DNA of 32,775 bases, taken from positions 1 through 32,775 of the forward strand of contig UQHK01000023.1 in NCBI GenBank assembly GCA_900540855.1. Reading direction: 5' to 3'. The position numbers were made by a program, and so were the translations under genes. This document shows, in pieces, positions 27,006 through 32,775 of this stretch. This DNA is from an uncultured Collinsella sp. (GTDB lineage: Bacteria; Actinomycetota; Coriobacteriia; Coriobacteriales; Coriobacteriaceae). The notes beneath the pieces were generated by a model. It was given only the letters and a program-made list of their open reading frames with translations. It searched no databases and was not told the origin of the DNA. Positions within the stretch are counted from its first letter, which is position 1. Every line of letters starts with the position of its first letter.

Positions 27006-27011
27006 GTTAAA
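26993..27011. promoter_or_regulatory. 19-bp operator-like inverted repeat
   Basis: TTTAACATAAACTGTTAAA: perfect 7-bp arms with a 5-bp centre, in the intergenic region between the transporter genes (minus) and the DUF2975-XRE genes (plus). It covers the likely -10 box of the latter. The XRE protein encoded 560 bp downstream is the obvious candidate ligand; this is inference. Confidence 0.55.
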
Positions 27012-27048
27012 AAGTAACCTGAGTTTTTTAAATTCTTCGGAGGTTATT

Positions 27049-27561
27049 ATGAGTTCCGACAATCGCACTCCCCGGCTTCATTCCTTCCGCATCGCATGTG
27101 CGATAGCCTCTGCGACCCTTTGCGCCACCGCCATCGCACAAGTGGCGTTCTCCTTAAAGCCAGCAATCGAAGTGCTCGACAACCCTGTAATTGCAGACTC
27201 CCCCGCGTATCCAGCCCTTGCGATCTCGACATTGGTCCCTGCCGTCATCGGTATCGCTACGACCATCCTCAGCGCCGTTCTCGTGTGGACGATCAAGAGC
27301 GGAGACCCCTTCAAGAAAGGGTCTGCGACATGCTTGAAGGTGCTCGGCATTCTCTTCGTTGTTCAAGCTGCCACCAGCCTCTACGCCGGCTCACTCAAAA
27401 CCTCCGTTTCGATGTTTGGCGGCGAGGGGGCCGTCGGCGCCCAAGAGATCGCTTCATCATTCGATTGGACCTCTCTGGTTCTCGGCATCGTCCTGTTCAT
27501 GCTTTCCCAGCTCTTCTTGTACGCCCGAGAGCTGTACCTCGACTCCGACGAGATTGCGTAA
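27049..27561 (+). CDS. DUF2975-like four-helix membrane protein
   Basis: A 170-residue membrane protein with about four hydrophobic segments: near 12-36, 55-80 (PALAISTLVPAVIGIATTILSAVLVW), 95-112 (LKVLGILFVVQAATSLYAG) and 140-160 (TSLVLGIVLFMLSQLFLYA). The GDPFKKGSATCLKVLG segment and the pairing with a small XRE regulator nine bases downstream are typical of the DUF2975 family, whose role is unknown. The start has GGAGG 5 bases upstream. The XRE protein probably regulates this gene, and the location suggests a link with the divergent ABC transporter. Confidence 0.75.
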   Translation: MSSDNRTPRLHSFRIACAIASATLCATAIAQVAFSLKPAIEVLDNPVIADSPAYPALAISTLVPAVIGIATTILSAVLVWTIKSGDPFKKGSATCLKVLGILFVVQAATSLYAGSLKTSVSMFGGEGAVGAQEIASSFDWTSLVLGIVLFMLSQLFLYARELYLDSDEIA

Positions 27562-27570
27562 GGAAACGCC

Positions 27571-27822
27571 ATGCCCGTAATTGTTCGCCTCGACAAGATC
27601 ATGGCCGAGCGAAAGATTTCCTCGAACGAACTTGCCGAAAGGATTGGAACCACGCCCGTGAACCTGTCCCGTATTAAAAAAGGGCATATTCGCGGCATTC
27701 GCTTCAACACACTCGAGCAGCTATGCCTCGCCCTTCGTTGCCAACCCGGAGACCTTCTCGAAGTCATGAGCGAAGAGGATGCCCGAAAGGAGTTCGGACT
27801 CGATTGGTCCGCCGAGGATTAG
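27571..27822 (+). CDS. XRE-family (YozG-like) transcription regulator
   Basis: An 83-residue protein, nearly all of it a Cro/CI helix-turn-helix: VIVRLDKIMAERKISSNELAERIGTTPVNLSRIKKGHIRGIRFNTLEQLCLALRCQPGDLLEV. The C-terminal 15 residues (SEEDARKEFGLDWSAED) go beyond the usual end of such proteins. The start has AAGGAA about 6 bases upstream, nine bases after the DUF2975-like gene. Immediately after its TAG stop the same frame continues with an integrase catalytic domain, so its C-terminus may have been reshaped by an insertion or deletion. It likely binds the inverted repeat at 26993-27011. Confidence 0.88.
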   Translation: MPVIVRLDKIMAERKISSNELAERIGTTPVNLSRIKKGHIRGIRFNTLEQLCLALRCQPGDLLEVMSEEDARKEFGLDWSAED

Positions 27823-28548
27823 AGGGCGGTCGTACTCGCCCTGCACACGGGGATGCGAATCGGCGAGGTCTGCGACCTTCGGTGGTGCGATGTGGATTTC
27901 GAGACGGGCCTGATCTCGATCAGACACTCGGTGGCGTACGCGAAGGGAATGGGTTCGTTCATCAAGGACACCAAGACCCATGACGCCAGGGGTATCCCCA
28001 TCGACCCGGTCGGCCTACTCCCCATCCTGAAGGAGACCCACGAGATCGACTGCGGAAAGCTGCGCTTGCGCGGCCTTACCGGGGCGGTCGAGATCGGGGA
28101 CTGCTACATCCTGTCGGAGCCGGGCGCGACCTTCGCGACGACAAGCTATATCCGCAGGGCGTTCAAGACGTTCTCGGAGACCAACGGCCTCATGGGCACC
28201 AACGACGAGCTGATCACGTTCCACGGCCTTCGCCACACGTTCGCAACGCAGTGGATCCGCCAAGGCGGCGATATCAAGGCGCTCCAATCGATCCTCGGCC
28301 ACAAGGACGCCATGGCGACGCTCAACGTCTACGCCGACATCGAGCCCATCTCCAAAATCCATAACATGCTGCGCGCCACGCCGTGCCTTTGGCGCGGGCA
28401 CCTCGGGCCGAGGGTCGATCCGGGTCCCATGTTCCAACAGAGGATCCAGGAGTCCATCGAGACGCTCCAGGCGTTCGGCTACGGCATCACCGAGCCGGAC
28501 GACCGAAATATCGCCATACGCGACGTGAAGACGAACAGTTGGCTCTAG
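27823..28548 (+). pseudogene. Tyrosine integrase remnant, catalytic domain only
   Basis: Directly after the XRE stop, in the same frame, the sequence reads RAVVLALHTGMRIGEVCDLRWCDVDFETGLI, the start of a phage-type integrase catalytic domain. The catalytic residues are visible: Arg in TGMRIGE, His-x-x-Arg in HGLRHTFATQWI, His in LGHKDA and Tyr in LNVYADI. The core-binding and arm-binding N-terminal domains (normally about 170 residues) are missing. The first in-frame ATG (27877, inside TGMRIGE; the listed open frame begins at 27853) would leave a protein without DNA-binding domains. About 50 extra residues follow the catalytic Tyr. It is taken as a broken integrase marking a former mobile element. 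Confidence 0.8.
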
Positions 28549-28943
28549 CTCACCGAGTACGCGGCAGTGCTGGGCCCATCCCAACTGAGGTCACGGTGGT
28601 CCGATAGGGGCGCCGCCCGCGGCATGCGCCGCGGAGCGGTATCCCCTACCGAAGGGCGGGGATGCCCTCCGCTTCCAGTTCGGAATCAGCCGTCGGAGGC
28701 GTTCGGCTGACTGCGGGAACGGCCTGTCCGCTCAATGTGTTCGGCTGAGATCGGAAATCAACCCAACACGAGCCGGACACGCGCCAGACGGCTCTTCCCC
28801 GTACGGCCTTCCCCCTTACGCTCATGTTGCAGGCATGTAACGCCGCAGCGAGCGCGCCTTTTTTGCGCCAGACAGGTACAATGATGAACACTGTACCGTA
28901 GCGGAGCGCCCTCGCGCGCCGCAACCACGCGAAAGGGTTTCCC
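28549..28943. other. 395-bp non-coding region with several inverted and direct repeats
   Basis: No convincing gene. It holds a hairpin CCGCGGC-ATGC-GCCGCGG (28617-28634) flanked by TAGGGG (28605-28610) and CCCCTA (28643-28648), a TCAGCCG/CGGCTGA inverted repeat (28686-28710), and a 10-bp direct repeat GTTCGGCTGA at 28701 and 28739. A GTACAAT -10-like box lies near 28880, upstream of the ACT-domain gene, without a clear -35. The repeats next to an integrase remnant may be the old attachment region. Confidence 0.5.
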
Positions 28944-29231
28944 ATGGCCGAGATCTCGTCCTCCCGTATCGTCATCACCGTCCTTGGCAAGAACCGCCCC
29001 GGCATCGTCGCCGGCGTCACCCGCGTTCTGGGCGAGGCCAACGTCGACATCCGCGACATTACGCAGTCCATTATCGAGGACATCTTCACCATGACCATGC
29101 TGGCCGACACCGCCGAGTCCAAGCTCGACTTCGCCGAGCTGCAGGAGGCGTTGGCCGAGGCCGGCGAACTTTCGGGCGTCAACGTGTCCATCCAGCGCGA
29201 GGACGTCTTTAACTTTATGTACCGCCTGTAG
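28944..29231 (+). CDS. ACT-domain protein (UPF0237 type)
   Basis: A 95-residue protein consisting of one ACT domain: SRIVITVLGKNRPGIVAGVTRVLGEANVDIRDITQSIIEDIFTMTMLAD, with the GxxRPGIV turn that binds amino acids in related proteins. The family is small, cytoplasmic, and usually regulatory; in many genomes it sits beside a DUF711 protein, which is absent here. The start has AAAGGG 6 bases upstream. It is followed after 77 bp by citrate synthase on the same strand, so co-transcription is possible, but a regulatory link to citrate synthesis is speculation. Confidence 0.88.
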   Translation: MAEISSSRIVITVLGKNRPGIVAGVTRVLGEANVDIRDITQSIIEDIFTMTMLADTAESKLDFAELQEALAEAGELSGVNVSIQREDVFNFMYRL

Positions 29232-29308
29232 CGAACAAGCCGCTCGGGGCAGCTTGACGTCATATCGTCCAAGCGCGCGGCCCCAAAGCGGACCGGAGAG
29301 GAGCGCGC

Positions 29309-30727
29309 ATGGCCTACGACGCCAAGAAAATCTACTACCGCTTCGACGATCACCTGAGCCGCCTGGTTCTGGATTACGAGGCGAGCCGTCAGATTTCGCC
29401 CGAAAGCGAAAACCTCTACCACGGCCTGCCGACCGCCCCGTACGACGAGGACCTGTTCGTAGAGCACAACGTCAAACGCGGCCTGCGCAATGCCGACGGC
29501 TCGGGCGTGGTCGCGGGCCTTACCCGCATCTCGGACGTGCACGGCTACAACAAGGTCGACGGCAAAGTCGTGCCCGATCAGGGCAAGCTCACGCTTCGTG
29601 GCTACAGCATCGAGGATCTGGTCAACAACGCCCAGGCCGAGAACCGCTACGGCTACGAAGAGGTCGCCTATCTGCTCATCACGGGCTCGCTGCCCACCAA
29701 AGAGGAACTCGACGGTTTTTGCGGACGCCTGGGTGCTTTTAGGCACCTGAGCGACGAATACGTCCGCGAGTTCCCCATGACCACGGTGTCGTCGAGCATC
29801 ATGAATGTGCTTCAGCGCGCCGTGCTGCTGCTCTACGCCTTCGACGCCGAGCCCGACGCCATTACACCCGAGCACGAAATCGACGTCGCCATCTCCATGC
29901 TCGCCCGTCTCCCCCGCATCGCCGCCTTCGCGCATATGGCCTCGGTCGCCAAGCGCCGCGGCTCCGAGGTTCATGTGCCGCACCCCACACCCGGCCTCTC
30001 CACCGCTGAGACCATCCTGCAGGTGTTGCGCGGCGGCATGGCATTCACCCGCGACGAAGCCATGCTGCTCGACGTGATGCTCATGCTGCATGCCGAGCAC
30101 GGCGGCGGCAACAACTCTACGTTCGCCTGCCGCGTGCTGTCCTCATCGGCCACCGACCCGTATTCCGCCTACGCCGCGGCTATCGGCTCGCTCAAGGGCC
30201 CGCGCCACGGCGGTGCCAATGCCAAGGTCGTGTCCATGCACGAGGACATCCGTGCGCATGTCTCCAATTGGGAGGACGAGGACGAGGTCGCGGCCTACCT
30301 GGGCAAGATCCTCGACAAGCAGGCCTTCGACGGCACGGGTCTCATCTACGGTATGGGCCACGCCGTCTACACGCTGAGCGACCCGCGTGCCGAGGTGTGC
30401 CGCCGTTACGCGCGCACGCTTGCCGCCAAGAAGGACCTGGGCGATGAGTTCGCACTCATCGAGCGCATCGAGCGCCTGGCACCGCAGGTGATGCGCGACC
30501 ACGGCATGACCAAGCCCATCTGCGCCAACATCGACCTGTACACGGGCTTTATCTACAAGATGCTCGGCGTGCCCGAGACGCTCTTTACGCCGCTATTCGC
30601 CGTTGCCCGCATGGCCGGCTGGTCGGCGCACCGCATGGAAGAGCTCTTCTGCGCGCACCGCATCATCCGTCCCGCGTATCGCCCGGTTATCGAGCCGCTG
30701 AAGTACAAGCCGCTCGCCGACCGCTAG
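29309..30727 (+). CDS. Citrate synthase
   Basis: A 472-residue member of the citrate/2-methylcitrate synthase family, which condenses acetyl-CoA (or propionyl-CoA) with oxaloacetate. Catalytic residues are in place: His300 in KGPRHGGAN, His351 in GMGHAVY and Asp409 in NIDLYTGFIYKMLG. Other family segments are LRGYSIEDL near 96-104 and HAEHGGGNNSTFACR near 261. It is longer at the N-terminus than the 380-residue Gram-positive forms (about 60 extra residues), like other forms known from anaerobes. The start has GAGAGGAG 5 bases upstream, and a clear terminator follows. No aconitase or isocitrate dehydrogenase gene is in the window; a role in glutamate synthesis is likely. Confidence 0.93.
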   Translation: MAYDAKKIYYRFDDHLSRLVLDYEASRQISPESENLYHGLPTAPYDEDLFVEHNVKRGLRNADGSGVVAGLTRISDVHGYNKVDGKVVPDQGKLTLRGYSIEDLVNNAQAENRYGYEEVAYLLITGSLPTKEELDGFCGRLGAFRHLSDEYVREFPMTTVSSSIMNVLQRAVLLLYAFDAEPDAITPEHEIDVAISMLARLPRIAAFAHMASVAKRRGSEVHVPHPTPGLSTAETILQVLRGGMAFTRDEAMLLDVMLMLHAEHGGGNNSTFACRVLSSSATDPYSAYAAAIGSLKGPRHGGANAKVVSMHEDIRAHVSNWEDEDEVAAYLGKILDKQAFDGTGLIYGMGHAVYTLSDPRAEVCRRYARTLAAKKDLGDEFALIERIERLAPQVMRDHGMTKPICANIDLYTGFIYKMLGVPETLFTPLFAVARMAGWSAHRMEELFCAHRIIRPAYRPVIEPLKYKPLADR

Positions 30728-30750
30728 GACGCGGACCGTTATAGAACCCG

Positions 30751-30789
30751 AGCGTGGCCAGGGCATCACCGCCCTCGGCCACGCTTTTT
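30751..30789 (+). terminator. Intrinsic terminator of the citrate synthase gene
   Basis: Stem AGCGTGGCC / GGCCACGCT with an inner AGGGC/GCCCT pairing, followed by TTTTT on the plus strand. It begins 23 bp past the stop. Confidence 0.9.
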
Positions 30790-30814
30790 ATGCCAGTAGA
30801 AAGGGCTGCATCGA

Positions 30815-31657
30815 ATGATTGTGTTTTCCGACATGGATGGAACGCTGCTGACGAGCGATAAGCAGATGAGCGACGCCACCTGGGCGATGCTCGACGAGCT
30901 CGCGCGCCGCGGTATTGAGTTTGCGCCCTGCACGGGGCGCCCGCTGTCGGGCGTCTTTGAGCCCATCCTCGCCCACCCCGCCGTACACTACGCAGTCTGC
31001 GCCAACGGTGCCAGCGTCTGGCAGCTCGACGACGGTACGCCTACCGATGTCTCACGTGCTACGCGCATTTTGAGCCGACCGCTCGACCGCGCCATCGCCC
31101 ACCGCGTCCATAGCATTGCCGCCGGCCACGATGTGACCTTCGATATCTTCGCGGACGGGCAGTGCTTCCTCCCCCGCCCGCTCTACACGCGCCTGGACGA
31201 ATTCTGTGGCGGCGATCCTCACATCGCGGCTTCGCTCAAGCGCACACGAACGCCGATCGACATGGATATCGACAGCAAAATCGACGAAGTCGAGGTGCTC
31301 GAACGCATCGCCATGTACTGGCACGACCCGGCCGATCGCGACGCCATCGCGGTTGAGCTCGACACGCTCGGAGGCATTGAGGTCACGCGTTCGTACTCCA
31401 TGAATATCGAGGTCATGGGCGAGGGCGCCACCAAGGGAACAGCCCTCACGTGGCTATGCGAGCACCTGGGCGAGCGTCTCGCCGACGCCTGGGCGTTCGG
31501 CGACAACATCAACGACATCCCCATGCTGCAGGCAGCGGGCCACGGCATGGCCATGATCAACGGCGAACCCGAAGACCGCGAGGCCGCCGACGCCATCACC
31601 GAATACGACAACGACCACGACGGCGTCGCCCGCACCATCATGGCTGCCCTCGCCTAG
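30815..31657 (+). CDS. Cof-type HAD-superfamily phosphatase
   Basis: A 280-residue HAD hydrolase of the Cof (IIB cap) class. Motif I is DMDGTLL at 6-12 with nucleophile Asp6, motif II lies in CTGRPLSG, the conserved Lys is in GEGATKGTAL, and motif IV is FGDNINDIPML. The large middle segment (about 85-190) forms the cap that selects substrate. These enzymes dephosphorylate sugar phosphates, nucleotides or cofactors; specificity cannot be read here. AAAGGG lies about 9 bases before the ATG. It is convergent with a second HAD gene that starts at 32494, their ends 42 bp apart. Confidence 0.9.
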   Translation: MIVFSDMDGTLLTSDKQMSDATWAMLDELARRGIEFAPCTGRPLSGVFEPILAHPAVHYAVCANGASVWQLDDGTPTDVSRATRILSRPLDRAIAHRVHSIAAGHDVTFDIFADGQCFLPRPLYTRLDEFCGGDPHIAASLKRTRTPIDMDIDSKIDEVEVLERIAMYWHDPADRDAIAVELDTLGGIEVTRSYSMNIEVMGEGATKGTALTWLCEHLGERLADAWAFGDNINDIPMLQAAGHGMAMINGEPEDREAADAITEYDNDHDGVARTIMAALA

Positions 31658-31699
31658 CAGCAGCAACCCGGCAGAAAAGGAACGTCCCTAACTGCTGGA

Positions 31700-32494
31700 T
31701 TAAGCAAGGCTCTCCAGAACACGGCGGAGTTCTTGCTGGACGGCGTGGTCGCGGTTGCAGCCTACGACGCGATCGGCCACCGCCTTGAGCGCGGGGCGCG
31801 CGTTTTCCATCGCGCAACCCGTGCCGACAAAGCGAATGATCTCGTAGTCGTTCATAGAGTCGCCAAACGCCATAACCTCATCGCGCCCAATGCCGTAATG
31901 CTCCGCGAGCTGTGCGATGCCCGAAGCCTTCGACACACCGGGCTGCATGGCATCGATCCACGCGTTGCCTGAAGGCGCAAAGGTAAAGAGCTGACCGAGT
32001 TCGCGCTGTAGCACGTACGCACTGTCCATAACGACACCGTCGTCGCAAAAGACACTCGCTTTGATGATATTTACGCTGGGATCGGGCAGCTCCCAAATGC
32101 GCTCGGCATTGGGGAGGTCCTTATCGACCTCGCGCACGAACTTGCTCTCGTCATCGAGCAAAAAGGACTTGGTTCGGTCAAAGAGCGCAAGATGCAGATT
32201 GGGAAACGTCGCGACGGCCTGGGCGAGCTTTCGAATCGCCAGGTGCGAATACACCTCGCGGTCTACCATTTTGCCGTCGGCGTAGACCTGGGCACCGTTA
32301 GCCGCGACAAAGTCCATCTTGTCGCGAACGGGCGCAAAGAACTCGCACAGGCGATCGTAGCGGCGGCCTGACGATGCGGCAAAATGTACACCATGCTCGC
32401 GTAGTGCCAGAATCAATTCGTAGGTCTCAGGCGGCACCTGGCCATTTTCGTCAAGCAGTGTGCCGTCCATATCGGATGCAATCAGTTTAAACAT
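31700..32494 (-). CDS. Cof-type HAD-superfamily phosphatase
   Basis: A 264-residue HAD hydrolase. Motif I is SDMDGTLLDENG (Asp8 nucleophile), motif II lies in AASSGRRYDRL, the conserved Lys in GVSKASGIAQLAEHYGI, and motif IV is FGDSMNDYEII. The IIB cap occupies about 83-185. It resembles the convergent neighbour in family only; sequence identity appears low. The start has AAGGGAG 7 bases upstream, and that site is buried in a long leader hairpin (32500-32561), so translation may be controlled. Substrate unknown. Confidence 0.9.
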   Translation of the reverse strand: MFKLIASDMDGTLLDENGQVPPETYELILALREHGVHFAASSGRRYDRLCEFFAPVRDKMDFVAANGAQVYADGKMVDREVYSHLAIRKLAQAVATFPNLHLALFDRTKSFLLDDESKFVREVDKDLPNAERIWELPDPSVNIIKASVFCDDGVVMDSAYVLQRELGQLFTFAPSGNAWIDAMQPGVSKASGIAQLAEHYGIGRDEVMAFGDSMNDYEIIRFVGTGCAMENARPALKAVADRVVGCNRDHAVQQELRRVLESLA

Positions 32495-32499
32495 AGAAA

Positions 32500-32561
32500 A
32501 GCTCCCTTCGGGCTTGATGGAATCGGACGTGTATCCGATTCCAACGTACCCAAAGGGAGCT
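32500..32561 (-). promoter_or_regulatory. Leader hairpin pairing with the ribosome site of the HAD gene
   Basis: Outer arms AGCTCCCTT / AAGGGAGCT (9 bp), a GGG/CCC extension, a symmetric 6x6 internal loop and inner arms GGAATCGGA / TCCGATTCC (9 bp) with a 6-base loop. On the minus strand the 3' outer arm is the ribosome site AAGGGAGC, followed by TTTTCT and ATG. It can act as a translation-blocking switch; a terminator of an upstream gene beyond the window is an alternative, though only four U residues follow. Confidence 0.65.
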
Positions 32562-32564
32562 CAA

Positions 32565-32593
32565 ATAAGACCCCGCAGTCATAAACGTTACAA
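32565..32593 (-). promoter_or_regulatory. Probable promoter of the HAD gene
   Basis: On the minus strand TTGTAA (-35, 32588-32593) and TCTTAT (-10, 32565-32570) with a 17-bp spacer. A start about 6-7 bases downstream would fall at the first bases of the leader hairpin. Confidence 0.45.
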
Positions 32594-32775
32594 GGACCTA
32601 GCAAATAGCTCACGCGCGCCAGAGGTCTCACGGTCGCGGCGTCAGGCGACAAGTCAAAGAGTGTCGCAGACGGCTAGGCGTTTAAGAACGTCCATTACAG
32701 TCGAAATTGTCAGCCCGGGCCCGTCTCGGGCTACGATTGAGGCGCGCCCAGAACGGGCCGCCGACCGGGCGCCCG
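32594..32775. other. Non-coding end of the window
   Basis: No open frame of useful length. GC-rich short inverted repeats (AGCCCG/CGGGCT and GGCCCGT/ACGGGCC) occur after 32700; nothing recognisable. The next gene lies outside the window. Confidence 0.4.

Noticed and set aside
28646..30100. 484-codon open frame on the minus strand
   Set aside because: It lies opposite the ACT-domain and citrate synthase genes, which have clear motifs and ribosome sites. The reverse frame shows no family features.

Overview
The window reads as a piece of chromosome from a high-GC gut actinobacterium of the class Coriobacteriia, most likely Collinsella or a close relative. This is inferred from the GC-rich codon use, a prfB gene with no programmed frameshift, the actinobacterial secA-prfB / ftsE-ftsX / smpB gene neighbourhood, and compact genes led by strong GGAGG-type ribosome sites. 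No database search was possible, so the genus is an inference.

From 1 to 21800 almost everything is transcribed on the minus strand, so the biological order runs right to left. rpmE (with a structured leader) comes first, then secA-prfB, a YitT-type membrane protein, a split transketolase (two subunits), ftsE-ftsX, and rnr (RNase R). After these come a solitary serine recombinase, a VanZ-like protein, and a complete N-acetylmuramic acid recycling operon (murR-murQ-murP-mupG). The run ends with an Spx/ArsC-like thiol protein, two tRNAs (Gln-CTG, Glu-CTC) and a TPR protein translationally coupled to smpB. The actinobacterial core prfB-ftsE-ftsX-(rnr)-smpB is therefore present but spread over 18 kb, with metabolic and membrane cassettes between its members.

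From 21980 to about 28750 the content is accessory. An unusual ABC exporter has a 746-residue permease that looks internally duplicated, a separate ATPase, and then a permease-ATPase fusion. It is divergent from a DUF2975-like membrane protein and an XRE regulator. A 19-bp inverted repeat in the divergent intergenic region covers a likely -10 box. A tyrosine integrase remnant starts directly, and in frame, after the stop codon of the XRE gene. Together these suggest a decayed mobile island. From 28944 the chromosome looks ordinary again: an ACT-domain protein, citrate synthase and two convergent Cof-type HAD phosphatases.

The non-coding DNA is unusually structured. A 67-bp inverted repeat occurs twice. 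A hairpin family with the conserved loop AACCTGTCCC occurs three times, once directly upstream of the serine recombinase. A block at 13670-14021 packs a 123-bp palindrome, a cloverleaf-like fold, one 67-bp repeat and a terminator into 350 bp. Two intrinsic terminators run straight into the ribosome site of the next gene, and a long leader hairpin pairs with the ribosome site of the last HAD gene. Protein-level oddities are a release factor 2 with SPT in place of the SPF codon-recognition motif, an FtsE with a roughly 170-residue disordered N-terminal extension, and an L31 with a roughly 70-residue Ala/Lys/Glu tail.
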